Positions 8,910 to 17,337 of a stretch of 57,964 nucleotides of DNA are shown in pieces (the first letter of the stretch is position 1; each line of letters opens with the position of its first letter). Made by a program: the position numbers and the translations under genes. Source of the DNA: CAUTVF01 sp963541805. Lineage in GTDB: Bacteria > Pseudomonadota > Alphaproteobacteria > Rs-D84 > CASDRH01. The notes beneath the pieces were generated by a model that worked only from the letters and a program-made list of their open reading frames with translations, was not told the origin of the DNA and ran no database searches. The stretch is taken from assembly GCA_963541805.1 (NCBI GenBank), contig CAUTVF010000001.1, positions 1-57,964 of the forward strand. The letters run 5' to 3'.

Positions 8910-9152
8910 TTACTTCGACACCTTATTCTTAACAGTAAACCATTTTACAGTCTTAGAAATCGGTTTACACTCCATAATCTGGACTTTATCACCTTCCTTA
9001 ACTGAAGAATCTTCGTTATGAGCATGATACTTCTTTGTAAGCTTAATAAATTTTTTATATATCGGATGCATAAAACGACGTTCAACCTCGACAGTAATAG
9101 TCTTCTGCATTTTTGTACTTGTTACAGTACCATTTAAAACTCTTCTTGGCAT
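8910..9152 (-). CDS. rpsQ: 30S ribosomal protein S17
   Basis: S17 is an OB-fold primary binder of 16S rRNA. The 80 residues start MPRRVLNGTVTSTKMQKTITVEVERR and include HPIYKKFIKLTKKYHAHNE, the family core. The gene begins immediately after the rpmC stop, with no spacer, which suggests translational coupling. Confidence 0.98.
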   Translation of the reverse strand: MPRRVLNGTVTSTKMQKTITVEVERRFMHPIYKKFIKLTKKYHAHNEDSSVKEGDKVQIMECKPISKTVKWFTVKNKVSK

Positions 9153-9371
9153 TTATTCACCCTTATTGCTTTTTAAATCATTCAATCTCAAATATGTCAA
9201 TAATCTTGCTATATCCCTACGAATATTTTTCATAACCGAAGTGTTCTTCAATTGACCGGAAAAAAGACTAAATCTATTTTTCATAAGTTCACGCCTCAAT
9301 TCAAGAACTTTTGCACTTATTTCATCCGAAGTTGCATTTTTCATATTTAAAATGTCATTATTCTTTTTCAT
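9153..9371 (-). CDS. rpmC: 50S ribosomal protein L29
   Basis: L29 is a helical protein at the tunnel exit next to L23. The 72-residue frame has the two-helix pattern SDEISAKVLELRRELMKNRFSLFSGQLKNTSVMKNIRRDIARLLTYL. It is divergent at both ends. It fits exactly between rplP and rpsQ, its standard place. Confidence 0.96.
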   Translation of the reverse strand: MKKNNDILNMKNATSDEISAKVLELRRELMKNRFSLFSGQLKNTSVMKNIRRDIARLLTYLRLNDLKSNKGE

Positions 9372-9389
9372 ACCATTTCCTACAATAAA

Positions 9390-9806
9390 CTATTCAACCT
9401 CTAAACGCGACACAATTTTCGTCTTAATTGGCAACTTATACGCCGCCAAACTAAAACAATTGCGTGCAATTTCTTCGCTAATACCATCAAGCTCAAAAAG
9501 AATCCTCCCAGGCTGAACTCTTGATACCCAAAAATCAACAACACCCTTACCTTTTCCCTGACGAACACCTATTGCCTTAGAAGTAACCGGAACATCTGGA
9601 AATATTCTAATCCACAGCTTTCCTTGTCTTTTCATCGCCCTAGTTATTGCACGCCTTGCCGACTCTATTTGCCTAGCAGTAATACGTTCAGGTTCCAAAG
9701 CCTTTAAACCATAAGATCCAAAAGCAAGAGAATACCCCGCCTTTGCCTCACCATGTATACGACCCTTATGTTGCTTTCTATATTTTGTTCTCTTAGGTAA
9801 TAACAT
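9390..9806 (-). CDS. rplP: 50S ribosomal protein L16
   Basis: L16 organises the A-site region of the large subunit. The 138 residues start MLLPKRTKYRKQHKGR and contain AFGSYGLKALEPERITARQIE and WIRIFPDVPVTSKAIGVRQGKGKG, all strongly conserved. It is 24 bp after rpsC. Confidence 0.99.
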   Translation of the reverse strand: MLLPKRTKYRKQHKGRIHGEAKAGYSLAFGSYGLKALEPERITARQIESARRAITRAMKRQGKLWIRIFPDVPVTSKAIGVRQGKGKGVVDFWVSRVQPGRILFELDGISEEIARNCFSLAAYKLPIKTKIVSRLEVE

Positions 9807-9830
9807 TTTTACACCAATCTCTTTGTTTTA

Positions 9831-10511
9831 TTATGCCGTTGCCAAAGTCTGAGCATCAATCTTATTATCTTTCAAATGTTCATCCTTGACAATATCACCA
9901 CGATAAACCCACACTTTTATACCAATAACACCATACGTTGTATGAGCTTCAGCAAAGCCATATGAAATATCAGCACGAAGAGTATGCAAAGGAACACGCC
10001 CCTCTTTTATCCACTCTACACGAGCAATCTCAGCACCGTTCAAACGACCCCCGCATTGAACCTTAACACCTTTTGACCCCATTTTCATCGATTTACTTAT
10101 AACTTGTTTCATAGCTCTTTTATAAGAACCTCGTTTTTCAATTGCATTTGCAATCTCAAGCGCCAAAATCTTCCCATCCAACTCTGGTTTACGTATTTCA
10201 AGTATATTTAACACAACATCTGACGAAACAAGCTTTTGTAAGCCCTTCTTCAGCAGTTCAATATCTGCTCCCTTACGACCAATAATAATACCAGGCTTTG
10301 CTGAATAAATAGTTATATGAGTATTCTTCGTAGTTCTATCAATATCAACTGACGAAACACCCGCGGTTTTCAACTTTTCATTAATATACTTACGTATCTG
10401 TATATCCTCTTCTAACAGCTCAGAATACTTCTTCCCCACTGCAAACCACTTAGAAGACCAAGATTTATTTATTCTTAAACGTAAACTTAATGGATGAACT
10501 TTCTGCCCCAT
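9831..10511 (-). CDS. rpsC: 30S ribosomal protein S3
   Basis: S3 forms the mRNA entry tunnel with S4 and S5. The 226 residues contain the N-terminal MGQKVHPLSLRL, a KH domain with the GXXG-type loop (IIGRKGADIELL), and the C-terminal S3 domain (GRLNGAEIARVEWIKEGRVPLHTLRADI). It starts 1 bp after rplV ends. Confidence 0.99.
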   Translation of the reverse strand: MGQKVHPLSLRLRINKSWSSKWFAVGKKYSELLEEDIQIRKYINEKLKTAGVSSVDIDRTTKNTHITIYSAKPGIIIGRKGADIELLKKGLQKLVSSDVVLNILEIRKPELDGKILALEIANAIEKRGSYKRAMKQVISKSMKMGSKGVKVQCGGRLNGAEIARVEWIKEGRVPLHTLRADISYGFAEAHTTYGVIGIKVWVYRGDIVKDEHLKDNKIDAQTLATA

Positions 10512-10512
10512 A

Positions 10513-10935
10513 TTATTTTACCTCTACATTTTCCATTTTATTATTTTTTTTCACCAATGTATTTTGCTCTGACAAGACTATTGTCATATTAGAAAAAGGT
10601 TTATGCATCTGCTCCCCTTTTCCTTTTGACTTATACATCAATCTTTTCATAACAACCGAACGCCCAACAAAAGCTTCTGATACATATAATTTATCAACAT
10701 CCAGATTATAATTATGCTGCGCATTTGCAATTGCAGACATCAACAACTTCTTCACATCAATAGATATACGCTTTCTTGAAAATGTCAGAACATTCAAAGC
10801 ACTCTCAACATTTAAATTTCTAATTAACCTAGCAGTCAAATTTAGCTTCTGCGGAGAGATACGCAAATATTTTGCAGACACTTTAACCTTGCTATTTTTC
10901 AAATCACTTTTACCAACAGTCTGAGCCATCGTCAT
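10513..10935 (-). CDS. rplV: 50S ribosomal protein L22
   Basis: L22 lines the peptide exit tunnel. The core has KYLRISPQKLNLTARLIRNLN, and the beta-hairpin reaching the tunnel wall is at about residues 85-105 (AFVGRSVVMKRLMYKSKGKG). The 140-residue product has a C-terminal tail of about 25 residues (SEQNTLVKKNNKMENVEVK) beyond the usual end. It lies 10 bp after rpsS. Confidence 0.97.
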   Translation of the reverse strand: MTMAQTVGKSDLKNSKVKVSAKYLRISPQKLNLTARLIRNLNVESALNVLTFSRKRISIDVKKLLMSAIANAQHNYNLDVDKLYVSEAFVGRSVVMKRLMYKSKGKGEQMHKPFSNMTIVLSEQNTLVKKNNKMENVEVK

Positions 10936-10945
10936 ATTTTACCTT

Positions 10946-11227
10946 TTACTTCTTTGCAACTTCTTTTCTATTTCCTGAATGCCCCTTAAACGTCCGAGTC
11001 GGAGCAAACTCACCCAACTTATGACCAACCATATACTCATTCACAACAACAGGTATAAACTTATTACCATTATGAACGTGAAAAGTAAAATCAACCATTT
11101 GAGGGAGAATCATAGATGCCCTGCTCCATGTTTTAATAGGTTTTTTACTATTCTCAGATATAGCCCTCTCAACATGTTTCAGTAAAGACGGATGTATATA
11201 AGGGCCTTTCCAAATAGATCTTGTCAT
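10946..11227 (-). CDS. rpsS: 30S ribosomal protein S19
   Basis: S19 forms a head complex with S13 and touches the A-site tRNA. The 93 residues start MTRSIWKGPYIHPSLLKHVE, then have IKTWSRASMILPQMVDFTFHVHNGNKFIPV and GHKLGEFAPTRTFKGHSG, the full family signature. It is 9 bp after rplB. Confidence 0.99.
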   Translation of the reverse strand: MTRSIWKGPYIHPSLLKHVERAISENSKKPIKTWSRASMILPQMVDFTFHVHNGNKFIPVVVNEYMVGHKLGEFAPTRTFKGHSGNRKEVAKK

Positions 11228-11236
11228 TTTTATTCC

Positions 11237-12067
11237 TTATTTCTTCAATTTATGACGACTTGTTATAATAAACTTTTCTGTTCTTTTATTCTTACGTGTC
11301 TTATACCCTTTTGCCGGAACACCGGTTGGAGATGTCGGATGCTTACCAAACGTCTTACCATTACCTCCACCATGAGGGTGATCAATAGGATTCATAGCAG
11401 TACCTCTTGTATGAGGGCGCATACCTAAATTTCTAGCACGACCAGCCTTACCAAGCTTAACATTACGATTATCAGAATTAGAAACAGCTCCAATCGTTGC
11501 ATAACAATCAGCATTAACAACTCTCAACTCACCAGAACTCAACTTTAACTGAGCATAACCAGAATCTTTTCCAACCAAACCAGCATAACAACCAGCCGAC
11601 CGAACCAACTGAGCCCCACAACCACTATACATCTCAATATTATGGACCACCGTTCCAACAGGAATATTTTTAAGAGGCATAGCATTACCTGGCTTAATAT
11701 CAACATTTTCACCAGCAACTATCTTATCCCCCACCGCAAGCCTTTGAGGAGCTAAAATATAAGACAAAACACCATCAGCATACTCAACCAATGCAATAAA
11801 AGCCGTTCTATTCGGATCATATTCTATTCTTTTGACAGTAGCATAAATATCTCTTTTTAAACGCTTAAAATCAATAATACGATAACGTCTTTTAACCCCA
11901 CCACCAACATTTCTTGCAGTAATTCTGCCAAGATTATTTCTTCCACCGGACTTCCTAAGACCAACAGTTAAACTCTTCTCAGGAGAACCCTTATAAAGAT
12001 CCTTCCTATCTACAGACACAACCCCACGAAGCCCAGGCGTACAAGGTTTATATATTTTTAAAGCCAT
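11237..12067 (-). CDS. rplB: 50S ribosomal protein L2
   Basis: L2 supports subunit joining and the peptidyl-transferase centre. The 276 residues start MALKIYKPCTPGLRG. They contain the conserved GGGVKRRYRIIDFKR and, near the C-terminus, MNPIDHPHGGGNGKTFGKHP, which holds the essential histidine. The gene lies between rplW (15 bp) and rpsS. Confidence 0.99.
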   Translation of the reverse strand: MALKIYKPCTPGLRGVVSVDRKDLYKGSPEKSLTVGLRKSGGRNNLGRITARNVGGGVKRRYRIIDFKRLKRDIYATVKRIEYDPNRTAFIALVEYADGVLSYILAPQRLAVGDKIVAGENVDIKPGNAMPLKNIPVGTVVHNIEMYSGCGAQLVRSAGCYAGLVGKDSGYAQLKLSSGELRVVNADCYATIGAVSNSDNRNVKLGKAGRARNLGMRPHTRGTAMNPIDHPHGGGNGKTFGKHPTSPTGVPAKGYKTRKNKRTEKFIITSRHKLKK

Positions 12068-12082
12068 AACAAAATTCCTTCA

Positions 12083-12448
12083 CTATTTAATTCCTGCAAA
12101 CACATCTATATTTGCACCCTTTTCCAAGGTTACATAAGCCCTTTTAATATCAGATCTGACACCCGACACACCTTTAAACCTCTTTACCTTACCTTTTCGG
12201 ATTAAAGTATTCACCGAAACAACACCAATACCATAAATAGCAGAAACAGCCTCCGCAATCTCTTTTTTAGTCGCCTTAACAGGAACATCAAAAACAATCT
12301 TACCCATTTCAGAAACAAACGTCGTCTTCTCTGTAATTACAGACCTCTTTAATAAATTATAAACATCAGAGTTCAATGTAGATAAGGTACCCTTCTTCAC
12401 AACACAAACTGAAGACTTCTCATATTTTTTTAATTTATCATTTTTCAT
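12083..12448 (-). CDS. rplW: 50S ribosomal protein L23 (N-terminal extension)
   Basis: L23 frames the tunnel exit and docks trigger factor and SRP. The L23 core begins at LLKRSVITEKT and runs to the end. The ATG at 12448 gives 121 residues, about 20 more than usual, because a basic segment (MKNDKLKKYEKSSVCVVKKG) precedes the core. In-frame TTG and GTG codons lie further upstream, up to 12469. No convincing ribosome binding site decides the start, so coupling with rplD is likely. Confidence 0.93.
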   Translation of the reverse strand: MKNDKLKKYEKSSVCVVKKGTLSTLNSDVYNLLKRSVITEKTTFVSEMGKIVFDVPVKATKKEIAEAVSAIYGIGVVSVNTLIRKGKVKRFKGVSGVRSDIKRAYVTLEKGANIDVFAGIK

Positions 12449-12471
12449 AACAAACACCGCAAAATCCAAAA

Positions 12472-13101
12472 CTACACAGATTTCATAAACCTACTTATAA
12501 CACCTTTTAGACCATCAGTTGTTATAACGAGGTTTCTATGTTTTAAAATATCATAAACATTAATTCCCTCAACAGGCAAAACATCCGTATGCACTAAATT
12601 ACGAACAGAAGATACGAAAAACTTATTCTCATCCTTCCTCACAACAAACAAAGGCTTCTCAAGCCCCATAGCAGTCAGCTTTTCAAAAACCAACTTCGTA
12701 TTATAACCGTCTAAACTCACCCCATCTAGAACAATCAATTTTTTATCAGCCACCTTCAAAGATAAAGCCATCTTAAGACCAGCAGACCTCACCTTCTTTT
12801 GCAAAGAATATCCATGCTCCCTCACAACAGGACCAAAAGAAACACCACCACCTCTCATTTGAGGAGATCTAGTAGAACCCTGTCTAGCACGCCCAGTACC
12901 TTTCTGAGAATACGGTTTCTTAGTTGTACCAGATATCTCGCTGATCGTCTTGGTCGCATGTGTACCAGCCCTACGTTTTGCAAGCTGCCACAAAACAACA
13001 CGATGCAGAATATCCTTACGAGGCAAAACCTCAAAAACATCGGCGGGCAACTCCACATTACCAACAACAACATTATCCAAAGACTTAACATCTATTTTCA
13101 T
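12472..13101 (-). CDS. rplD: 50S ribosomal protein L4
   Basis: L4 is a primary binder of 23S rRNA whose loop lines the exit tunnel. In E. coli it also represses the S10 operon. The 209 residues contain the loop sequence KPYSQKGTGRARQGSTRSPQMRGGGVSFGP and VVLWQLAKRRAGTHATK. It abuts rplC and rplW with gaps of 2 bp. Confidence 0.98.
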   Translation of the reverse strand: MKIDVKSLDNVVVGNVELPADVFEVLPRKDILHRVVLWQLAKRRAGTHATKTISEISGTTKKPYSQKGTGRARQGSTRSPQMRGGGVSFGPVVREHGYSLQKKVRSAGLKMALSLKVADKKLIVLDGVSLDGYNTKLVFEKLTAMGLEKPLFVVRKDENKFFVSSVRNLVHTDVLPVEGINVYDILKHRNLVITTDGLKGVISRFMKSV

Positions 13102-13103
13102 TA

Positions 13104-13751
13104 CTATACCTTTTGAGTTTTCTTTTCAGCATCTTTGACGAACACAAAACCAGACTTACTACCCGGAACAGCACCCTTCACAAAAATCAGATTGTTCTCA
13201 ATATCCACATCAACAATTTTCAGGTTTTGCACTGTAACATTACTACATCCCATATGTCCAGGCATTTTTTTACCTTTAAACGTTTTTCCAGGATCTTGAC
13301 GTTGACCAGTAGAACCAGAAGAACGGTGAGTCTTTAAAACACCATGACTAGCTTCCATACCTCTAAAATTCCAACGCTTCATACCACCAGCGAACCCCTT
13401 ACCGATTGTAACACCTTGAACATCTACAAAGCCCCCTTTCTCAAAATGAGAAGCTTTTATAACCGACCCAACCTCCATTATAGAATCAGAAGACACCCTA
13501 AACTCTTTAACTTTTTCTGCTAATGTAAAATTATTTTTCTTAGCCTCTTCAACCTGCGGTTTGTTTGCATGCTTTTCTTTGCGAGCACCACAACCCAACA
13601 CCAAAGCATCATACCCATCCTTTTCCAAGGTTTTTACAGACAAAACTCGGCATTCATCAACCTTTAAAACAGTCACAGGCACATGCACCCCTAAGTCATC
13701 AAACAACCTAGTCATGCCAAGTTTTTGCGCTATTATTCCTGTTCTCATCAC
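13104..13751 (-). CDS. rplC: 50S ribosomal protein L3
   Basis: L3 reaches the peptidyl-transferase centre. The 215 residues start with the standard MMRTGIIAQKLGMTRLFDD. They contain the extended arm (GKGFAGGMKRWNFRGMEASHGVLKTHRSSGSTGQRQDPGKTFKGKKMPGHMG) with the conserved glutamine that is methylated in E. coli. It lies 19 bp after rpsJ. Confidence 0.99.
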   Translation of the reverse strand: MMRTGIIAQKLGMTRLFDDLGVHVPVTVLKVDECRVLSVKTLEKDGYDALVLGCGARKEKHANKPQVEEAKKNNFTLAEKVKEFRVSSDSIMEVGSVIKASHFEKGGFVDVQGVTIGKGFAGGMKRWNFRGMEASHGVLKTHRSSGSTGQRQDPGKTFKGKKMPGHMGCSNVTVQNLKIVDVDIENNLIFVKGAVPGSKSGFVFVKDAEKKTQKV

Positions 13752-13770
13752 ACTTTCCTTTTCTGTAAAA

Positions 13771-14079
13771 TTACAATTCTATTTTAATATCAACACCAGA
13801 TGGCAAATCTAACTTCATCAAAGCATCAACAGTCTGAGGAGTTGGCTCAATGATATCAATCACGCGTTTATGTGTGCGTATTTCAAACTGCTCCCTGGAT
13901 GTCTTGTATATATGAAAAGACTTATTAACCGTAAAAATCTCTTTCTTCATTGGCAACGGAATCGGCCCCCGAACAGAAGCACCAGTTCGTTTGGCAGTAC
14001 TAACAATCTCTTTTGTAGAATCATCAAGAACATTATTATCAAAAGATCTTATTTTTATTCTTATATTAGAAGCTACCAT
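13771..14079 (-). CDS. rpsJ: 30S ribosomal protein S10
   Basis: S10 is in the 30S head and is also the NusE antitermination factor. The 102 residues include IRIKIRSFDNNVLDDSTKEIV and GPIPLPMKKEIFTVNKSFHIYKTSREQFEIRTHKR. It follows fusA directly (18 bp) with no tuf gene between. I see no separate S10 promoter, so the S12 and S10 operons look fused. Confidence 0.99.
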   Translation of the reverse strand: MVASNIRIKIRSFDNNVLDDSTKEIVSTAKRTGASVRGPIPLPMKKEIFTVNKSFHIYKTSREQFEIRTHKRVIDIIEPTPQTVDALMKLDLPSGVDIKIEL

Positions 14080-14097
14080 TATTTTTCTCCTACAATC

Positions 14098-16185
14098 CTA
14101 TTTTACTTCACCCTTGCTTTTTGCTATAATTTCTTCCGCAACGTTGCTTGGAACATCAGCATAATTACTAAATACCATCGAATACTGAGCGCGCCCCTGA
14201 CTCATAGACCTCAAAGTATTAACATATCCAAACATATTAGCCAAAGGAACCTTCGCAAGTATAACTCTTGCATTTCCTTGAGAATCCATATTTGAAACCT
14301 GCCCACGCCTAGAATTAATATCACCAATAATATCACCCATATACTCTTCAGGAGTTACAATTTCAACAGCCATAATAGGCTCTAAAATCTTTGGTCCAGA
14401 CGAAGCAATACCTTCACGAAAAGCAGCACGTGCAGCAATCTCAAAAGCAAGAGAAGAAGAATCAACCTCATGATACGCTCCATCAACAAGCGTTGCTTTA
14501 AAATCTGTACACTGATAACCAGCCAACACCCCAGTAGTCATCGCAGATTTCAAACCCTTTTCAACTGCAGGAATATATTCCTTAGGAACCGCCCCACCAA
14601 CAATTTTACTTTCAAAAACAAAGCCAGATCCTTGTTCTAGCGGCTCAAAGACAATATCAACCTTAGCAAACTGACCAGCCCCGCCGGTTTGCTTCTTATG
14701 AGTATAATGTTCAGTAAACTCCTTTGAAATAGTCTCTCGATAAGCAACCTGAGGAGCCCCAATATTTGCATCAACTTTAAACTCGCGCTTCATTCTATCA
14801 ACAATAATTTCCAAATGAAGTTCACCCATTCCTTTTATGATTGTCTGACCCGATTCTTGATCCGTTGCAACACGAAACGACGGATCCTCCATTGATAAAC
14901 GCTGCAAAGCCAAGGCCATTTTCTCAATATCAGCTTTCGTTTTTGGTTCAACAGCAACCTCAATCACAGGATCAGGAAACTCCATTTTTTCCAATACAAT
15001 TGGCTTCAAAGAATCACATAGAGTATCACCGGTTGTTGTATCCTTCAAGCCAACAAGAGCTACAATATCCCCAGCATAAGCTTCTTTTATATCCTCGCGA
15101 TTATTTGAATGCATCAATAAAATACGACCAATTCTCTCTTTAGAATCCTTGACAGAATTATACACATAAGAGCCCGCTTCTAACTTACCAGAATATATAC
15201 GGATAAATGTAAGAGAACCAACAAAAGGATCATTCATAATCTTGAAAGCTAAAGCAGACAAAGGTTCATCATCGGAATGTTTTCTAACCTCAACTTGATC
15301 GTTTTTCGGATTTACACCCTGAACCTCAGCAATATCAATAGGAGACGGAAGATAATCAACAACAGCATCAAGTAAAGTCTGAACCCCCTTATTCTTAAAA
15401 GAAGATCCACACAAAACAGGAACGAATTTCATCGCTATAACACCCTTGCGAATACACTTCTTAATTGCATCAACGGAAATTTCGTCACCGTTTAAATACG
15501 ATTCCATGATAGCATCATCCTGTTCCACAACCATCTCGATCATGCTATTGCGTGCAACTTCAACATCAGACTTCATATCTTCAGGAATATCAACAACGTC
15601 ATAGTTCGCACCAAGATCTTCATTCTTCCAAACCAAAGCTCGATTTTCAACTAAATCAACAACCCCAACAAAATCAGCCTCTTTCCCAATTGGAAGCTGA
15701 ACAGGTAACGGATTTGCTCCCAATCTATCTTTTATCATGTGTACGCAATTTGGAAAATTTGCACCAACCCTATCCATCTTATTGATAAAACAAATACGAG
15801 GAACTTTATACTTATCAGCCTGTCTCCAAACAGTTTCCGATTGTGGCTGAACACCAGACACAGATTCAAAAACAGCAACAGCCCCATCTAAAACACGAAG
15901 CGACCTTTCAACCTCGACAGTAAAATCAACGTGCCCAGGAGTATCAATAATATTGATGCGATGGTCCCGCCAAAAACAAGTTGTAGCAGCAGATGTTATT
16001 GTAATTCCACGCTCCTGTTCCTGCTCCATCCAATCCATAGTAGCAGCACCATCATGCACCTCACCAATCTTATGAGACTTACCAGTATAAAATAATATCC
16101 TCTCGGTAGTCGTGGTTTTACCAGCATCAATATGAGCCATAATACCGATATTTCTATATTTCTCAATTGATTTTAACCTAGACAT
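14098..16185 (-). CDS. fusA: Elongation factor G
   Basis: EF-G is the GTPase that drives translocation and, with RRF, recycling. It has 695 residues. The P-loop AHIDAGKT is at 17-24, DTPGH and NKMD follow as G3 and G4, and the RGITI switch is present. The later domains include HKKQTGGAGQFAKVD and the C-terminal GYVNTLRSMSQGRAQYSM. It sits 29 bp after rpsG in the canonical str-operon order. No paralogue or truncation is seen. Confidence 0.99.
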   Translation of the reverse strand: MSRLKSIEKYRNIGIMAHIDAGKTTTTERILFYTGKSHKIGEVHDGAATMDWMEQEQERGITITSAATTCFWRDHRINIIDTPGHVDFTVEVERSLRVLDGAVAVFESVSGVQPQSETVWRQADKYKVPRICFINKMDRVGANFPNCVHMIKDRLGANPLPVQLPIGKEADFVGVVDLVENRALVWKNEDLGANYDVVDIPEDMKSDVEVARNSMIEMVVEQDDAIMESYLNGDEISVDAIKKCIRKGVIAMKFVPVLCGSSFKNKGVQTLLDAVVDYLPSPIDIAEVQGVNPKNDQVEVRKHSDDEPLSALAFKIMNDPFVGSLTFIRIYSGKLEAGSYVYNSVKDSKERIGRILLMHSNNREDIKEAYAGDIVALVGLKDTTTGDTLCDSLKPIVLEKMEFPDPVIEVAVEPKTKADIEKMALALQRLSMEDPSFRVATDQESGQTIIKGMGELHLEIIVDRMKREFKVDANIGAPQVAYRETISKEFTEHYTHKKQTGGAGQFAKVDIVFEPLEQGSGFVFESKIVGGAVPKEYIPAVEKGLKSAMTTGVLAGYQCTDFKATLVDGAYHEVDSSSLAFEIAARAAFREGIASSGPKILEPIMAVEIVTPEEYMGDIIGDINSRRGQVSNMDSQGNARVILAKVPLANMFGYVNTLRSMSQGRAQYSMVFSNYADVPSNVAEEIIAKSKGEVK

Positions 16186-16214
16186 CTTAATTCCAAATAC
16201 AAATTAAACCACAA

Positions 16215-16691
16215 TTACCATCTGAAATGAGCAAAAGCCTTATTCGCTTCCGCCATTTTATGAACATCAGAACGCTTCTTTATTGCACTACCCTGCCCAT
16301 CCATAATATCAGAAAATTCTTTATATAATTTTTCATCCATAGTCTTATCTTTGCGAGCACGAGCCGCTTCTATAATCCAACGAATCGCAAGAGCCTGCTT
16401 ACGAGACGCGCGAACATCACTCGGAACTTGATAAGTTGCTCCACCAACACGACGCGCCCTAACCTCAAGAGACGGTTTAACCTTATCAACACACTCATTA
16501 AACGTGTTAATAATATCATCACCTTTGATCTTTAAATCTTTAGCAAGCATATCCAACGAAGAATAAACAATCTTTTCTGCAACAGCTTTTTTACCATCAT
16601 ACATAAGGGCATTTATAAACTTAGCCAGAACAAGATCTTTATACTTAGGATCTGGGTTAATACTTCTAGGTTGAATTTTTGCTTTTCTCAT
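16215..16691 (-). CDS. rpsG: 30S ribosomal protein S7
   Basis: S7 nucleates the 30S head and is the str-operon repressor in E. coli. The 158 residues contain SINPDPKYKDLVLAKFINALM and VRARRVGGATYQVPSDVRASRKQALAIRWI, and the C-terminal KMAEANKAFAHFRW is typical. It is 18 bp downstream of rpsL. Confidence 0.99.
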   Translation of the reverse strand: MRKAKIQPRSINPDPKYKDLVLAKFINALMYDGKKAVAEKIVYSSLDMLAKDLKIKGDDIINTFNECVDKVKPSLEVRARRVGGATYQVPSDVRASRKQALAIRWIIEAARARKDKTMDEKLYKEFSDIMDGQGSAIKKRSDVHKMAEANKAFAHFRW

Positions 16692-16709
16692 TCACAATTC
16701 CTTTTTCTA

Positions 16710-17084
16710 TTAATCTTTTGGACGCTTTGCACCGTATCCAGAACGCTGTTGACGACGTTTCGAAACCCCTTGAGTATCCAAAACACCTCTAATAATATGA
16801 TAACGAACACCTGGTAAATCTTTCACCCTCCCACCGCGAATCACAACAACAGAGTGTTCCTGCAAATTATGCCCCTCTCCAGGAATATATGCAGTAACCT
16901 CAAAACCATTCACCAATTTAACACGAGCAACCTTACGTAAAGCAGAATTAGGTTTCTTTGGAGTTGTAGTATACACACGAGTACAAACACCTCTCTTTTG
17001 AGGATTCTGTTTCATTGCAGGGACTTTTGATTTAACCGTCTTACTTTGCCTTGGTTTTCTGATTAACTGACTGATCGTTGGCAT
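16710..17084 (-). CDS. rpsL: 30S ribosomal protein S12
   Basis: S12 monitors codon-anticodon pairing in the decoding centre. Its 124 residues carry TPKKPNSALRKVARVKL with Lys43, and KDLPGVRYHIIRG with Asp89. Lys43 is the residue whose changes give streptomycin resistance elsewhere, so a sensitive-type sequence is seen here. It is the first gene of the ribosomal block and is preceded by a leader of about 150 nt with a promoter at 17244-17272 and a perfect hairpin at 17101-17124. Confidence 0.99.
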   Translation of the reverse strand: MPTISQLIRKPRQSKTVKSKVPAMKQNPQKRGVCTRVYTTTPKKPNSALRKVARVKLVNGFEVTAYIPGEGHNLQEHSVVVIRGGRVKDLPGVRYHIIRGVLDTQGVSKRRQQRSGYGAKRPKD

Positions 17085-17100
17085 ATTCTATCCTTCTCTT

Positions 17101-17124
17101 TTACACTTAAAGCTATAAGTGTAA
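17101..17124 (-). promoter_or_regulatory. Leader hairpin upstream of rpsL
   Basis: A perfect 9-bp inverted repeat (TTACACTTA / TAAGTGTAA, 6-nt loop) ends 16 nt before the rpsL ATG, just ahead of its GAAGGA ribosome binding site. No U-tract follows on the minus strand, so it is not a terminator. It may control initiation or protect the 5' end; a regulatory role is inference. Confidence 0.45.
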
Positions 17125-17243
17125 TAATATTTATAATCTCTATTTTGTGTTGCTTGCTTGTAATAAAAACAAGGTTTCAACAAAAAGACAAACCCACTTT
17201 ATACGAATCACAAACAGTAGAGTTTTATTTTTTCAACTTGCGC

Positions 17244-17272
17244 ATGGTAAAGTATTAGTAATATTTTGTCAA
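17244..17272 (-). promoter_or_regulatory. Sigma-70-type promoter of the ribosomal superoperon
   Basis: On the minus strand a perfect TTGACA (17267-17272) is followed after 17 bp by TACCAT (17244-17249). It is the only strong promoter seen ahead of the 29 ribosomal-block genes, and it gives a leader of roughly 150 nt. The call rests on hexamer match and spacing. Confidence 0.7.
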
Positions 17273-17288
17273 GCTTGTAAATTTAATA

Positions 17289-17316
17289 TTGATTAATTTA
17301 TTATAAGTTTGATAAT
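17289..17316 (+). promoter_or_regulatory. Predicted promoter of birA
   Basis: TTGATT (17289-17294), a 16-bp spacer, then GATAAT (17311-17316), 22 bp before the birA ATG. It would also transcribe the tRNA-Arg gene that follows birA. Confidence 0.5.
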
Positions 17317-17337
17317 TGGTGTAATGAAGGAGATCGT

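Noticed and set aside
14841..15785. Gln-rich plus-strand frames opposite fusA
   Set aside because: They are antisense products of the repetitive codon use of fusA and lack starts with ribosome binding sites.
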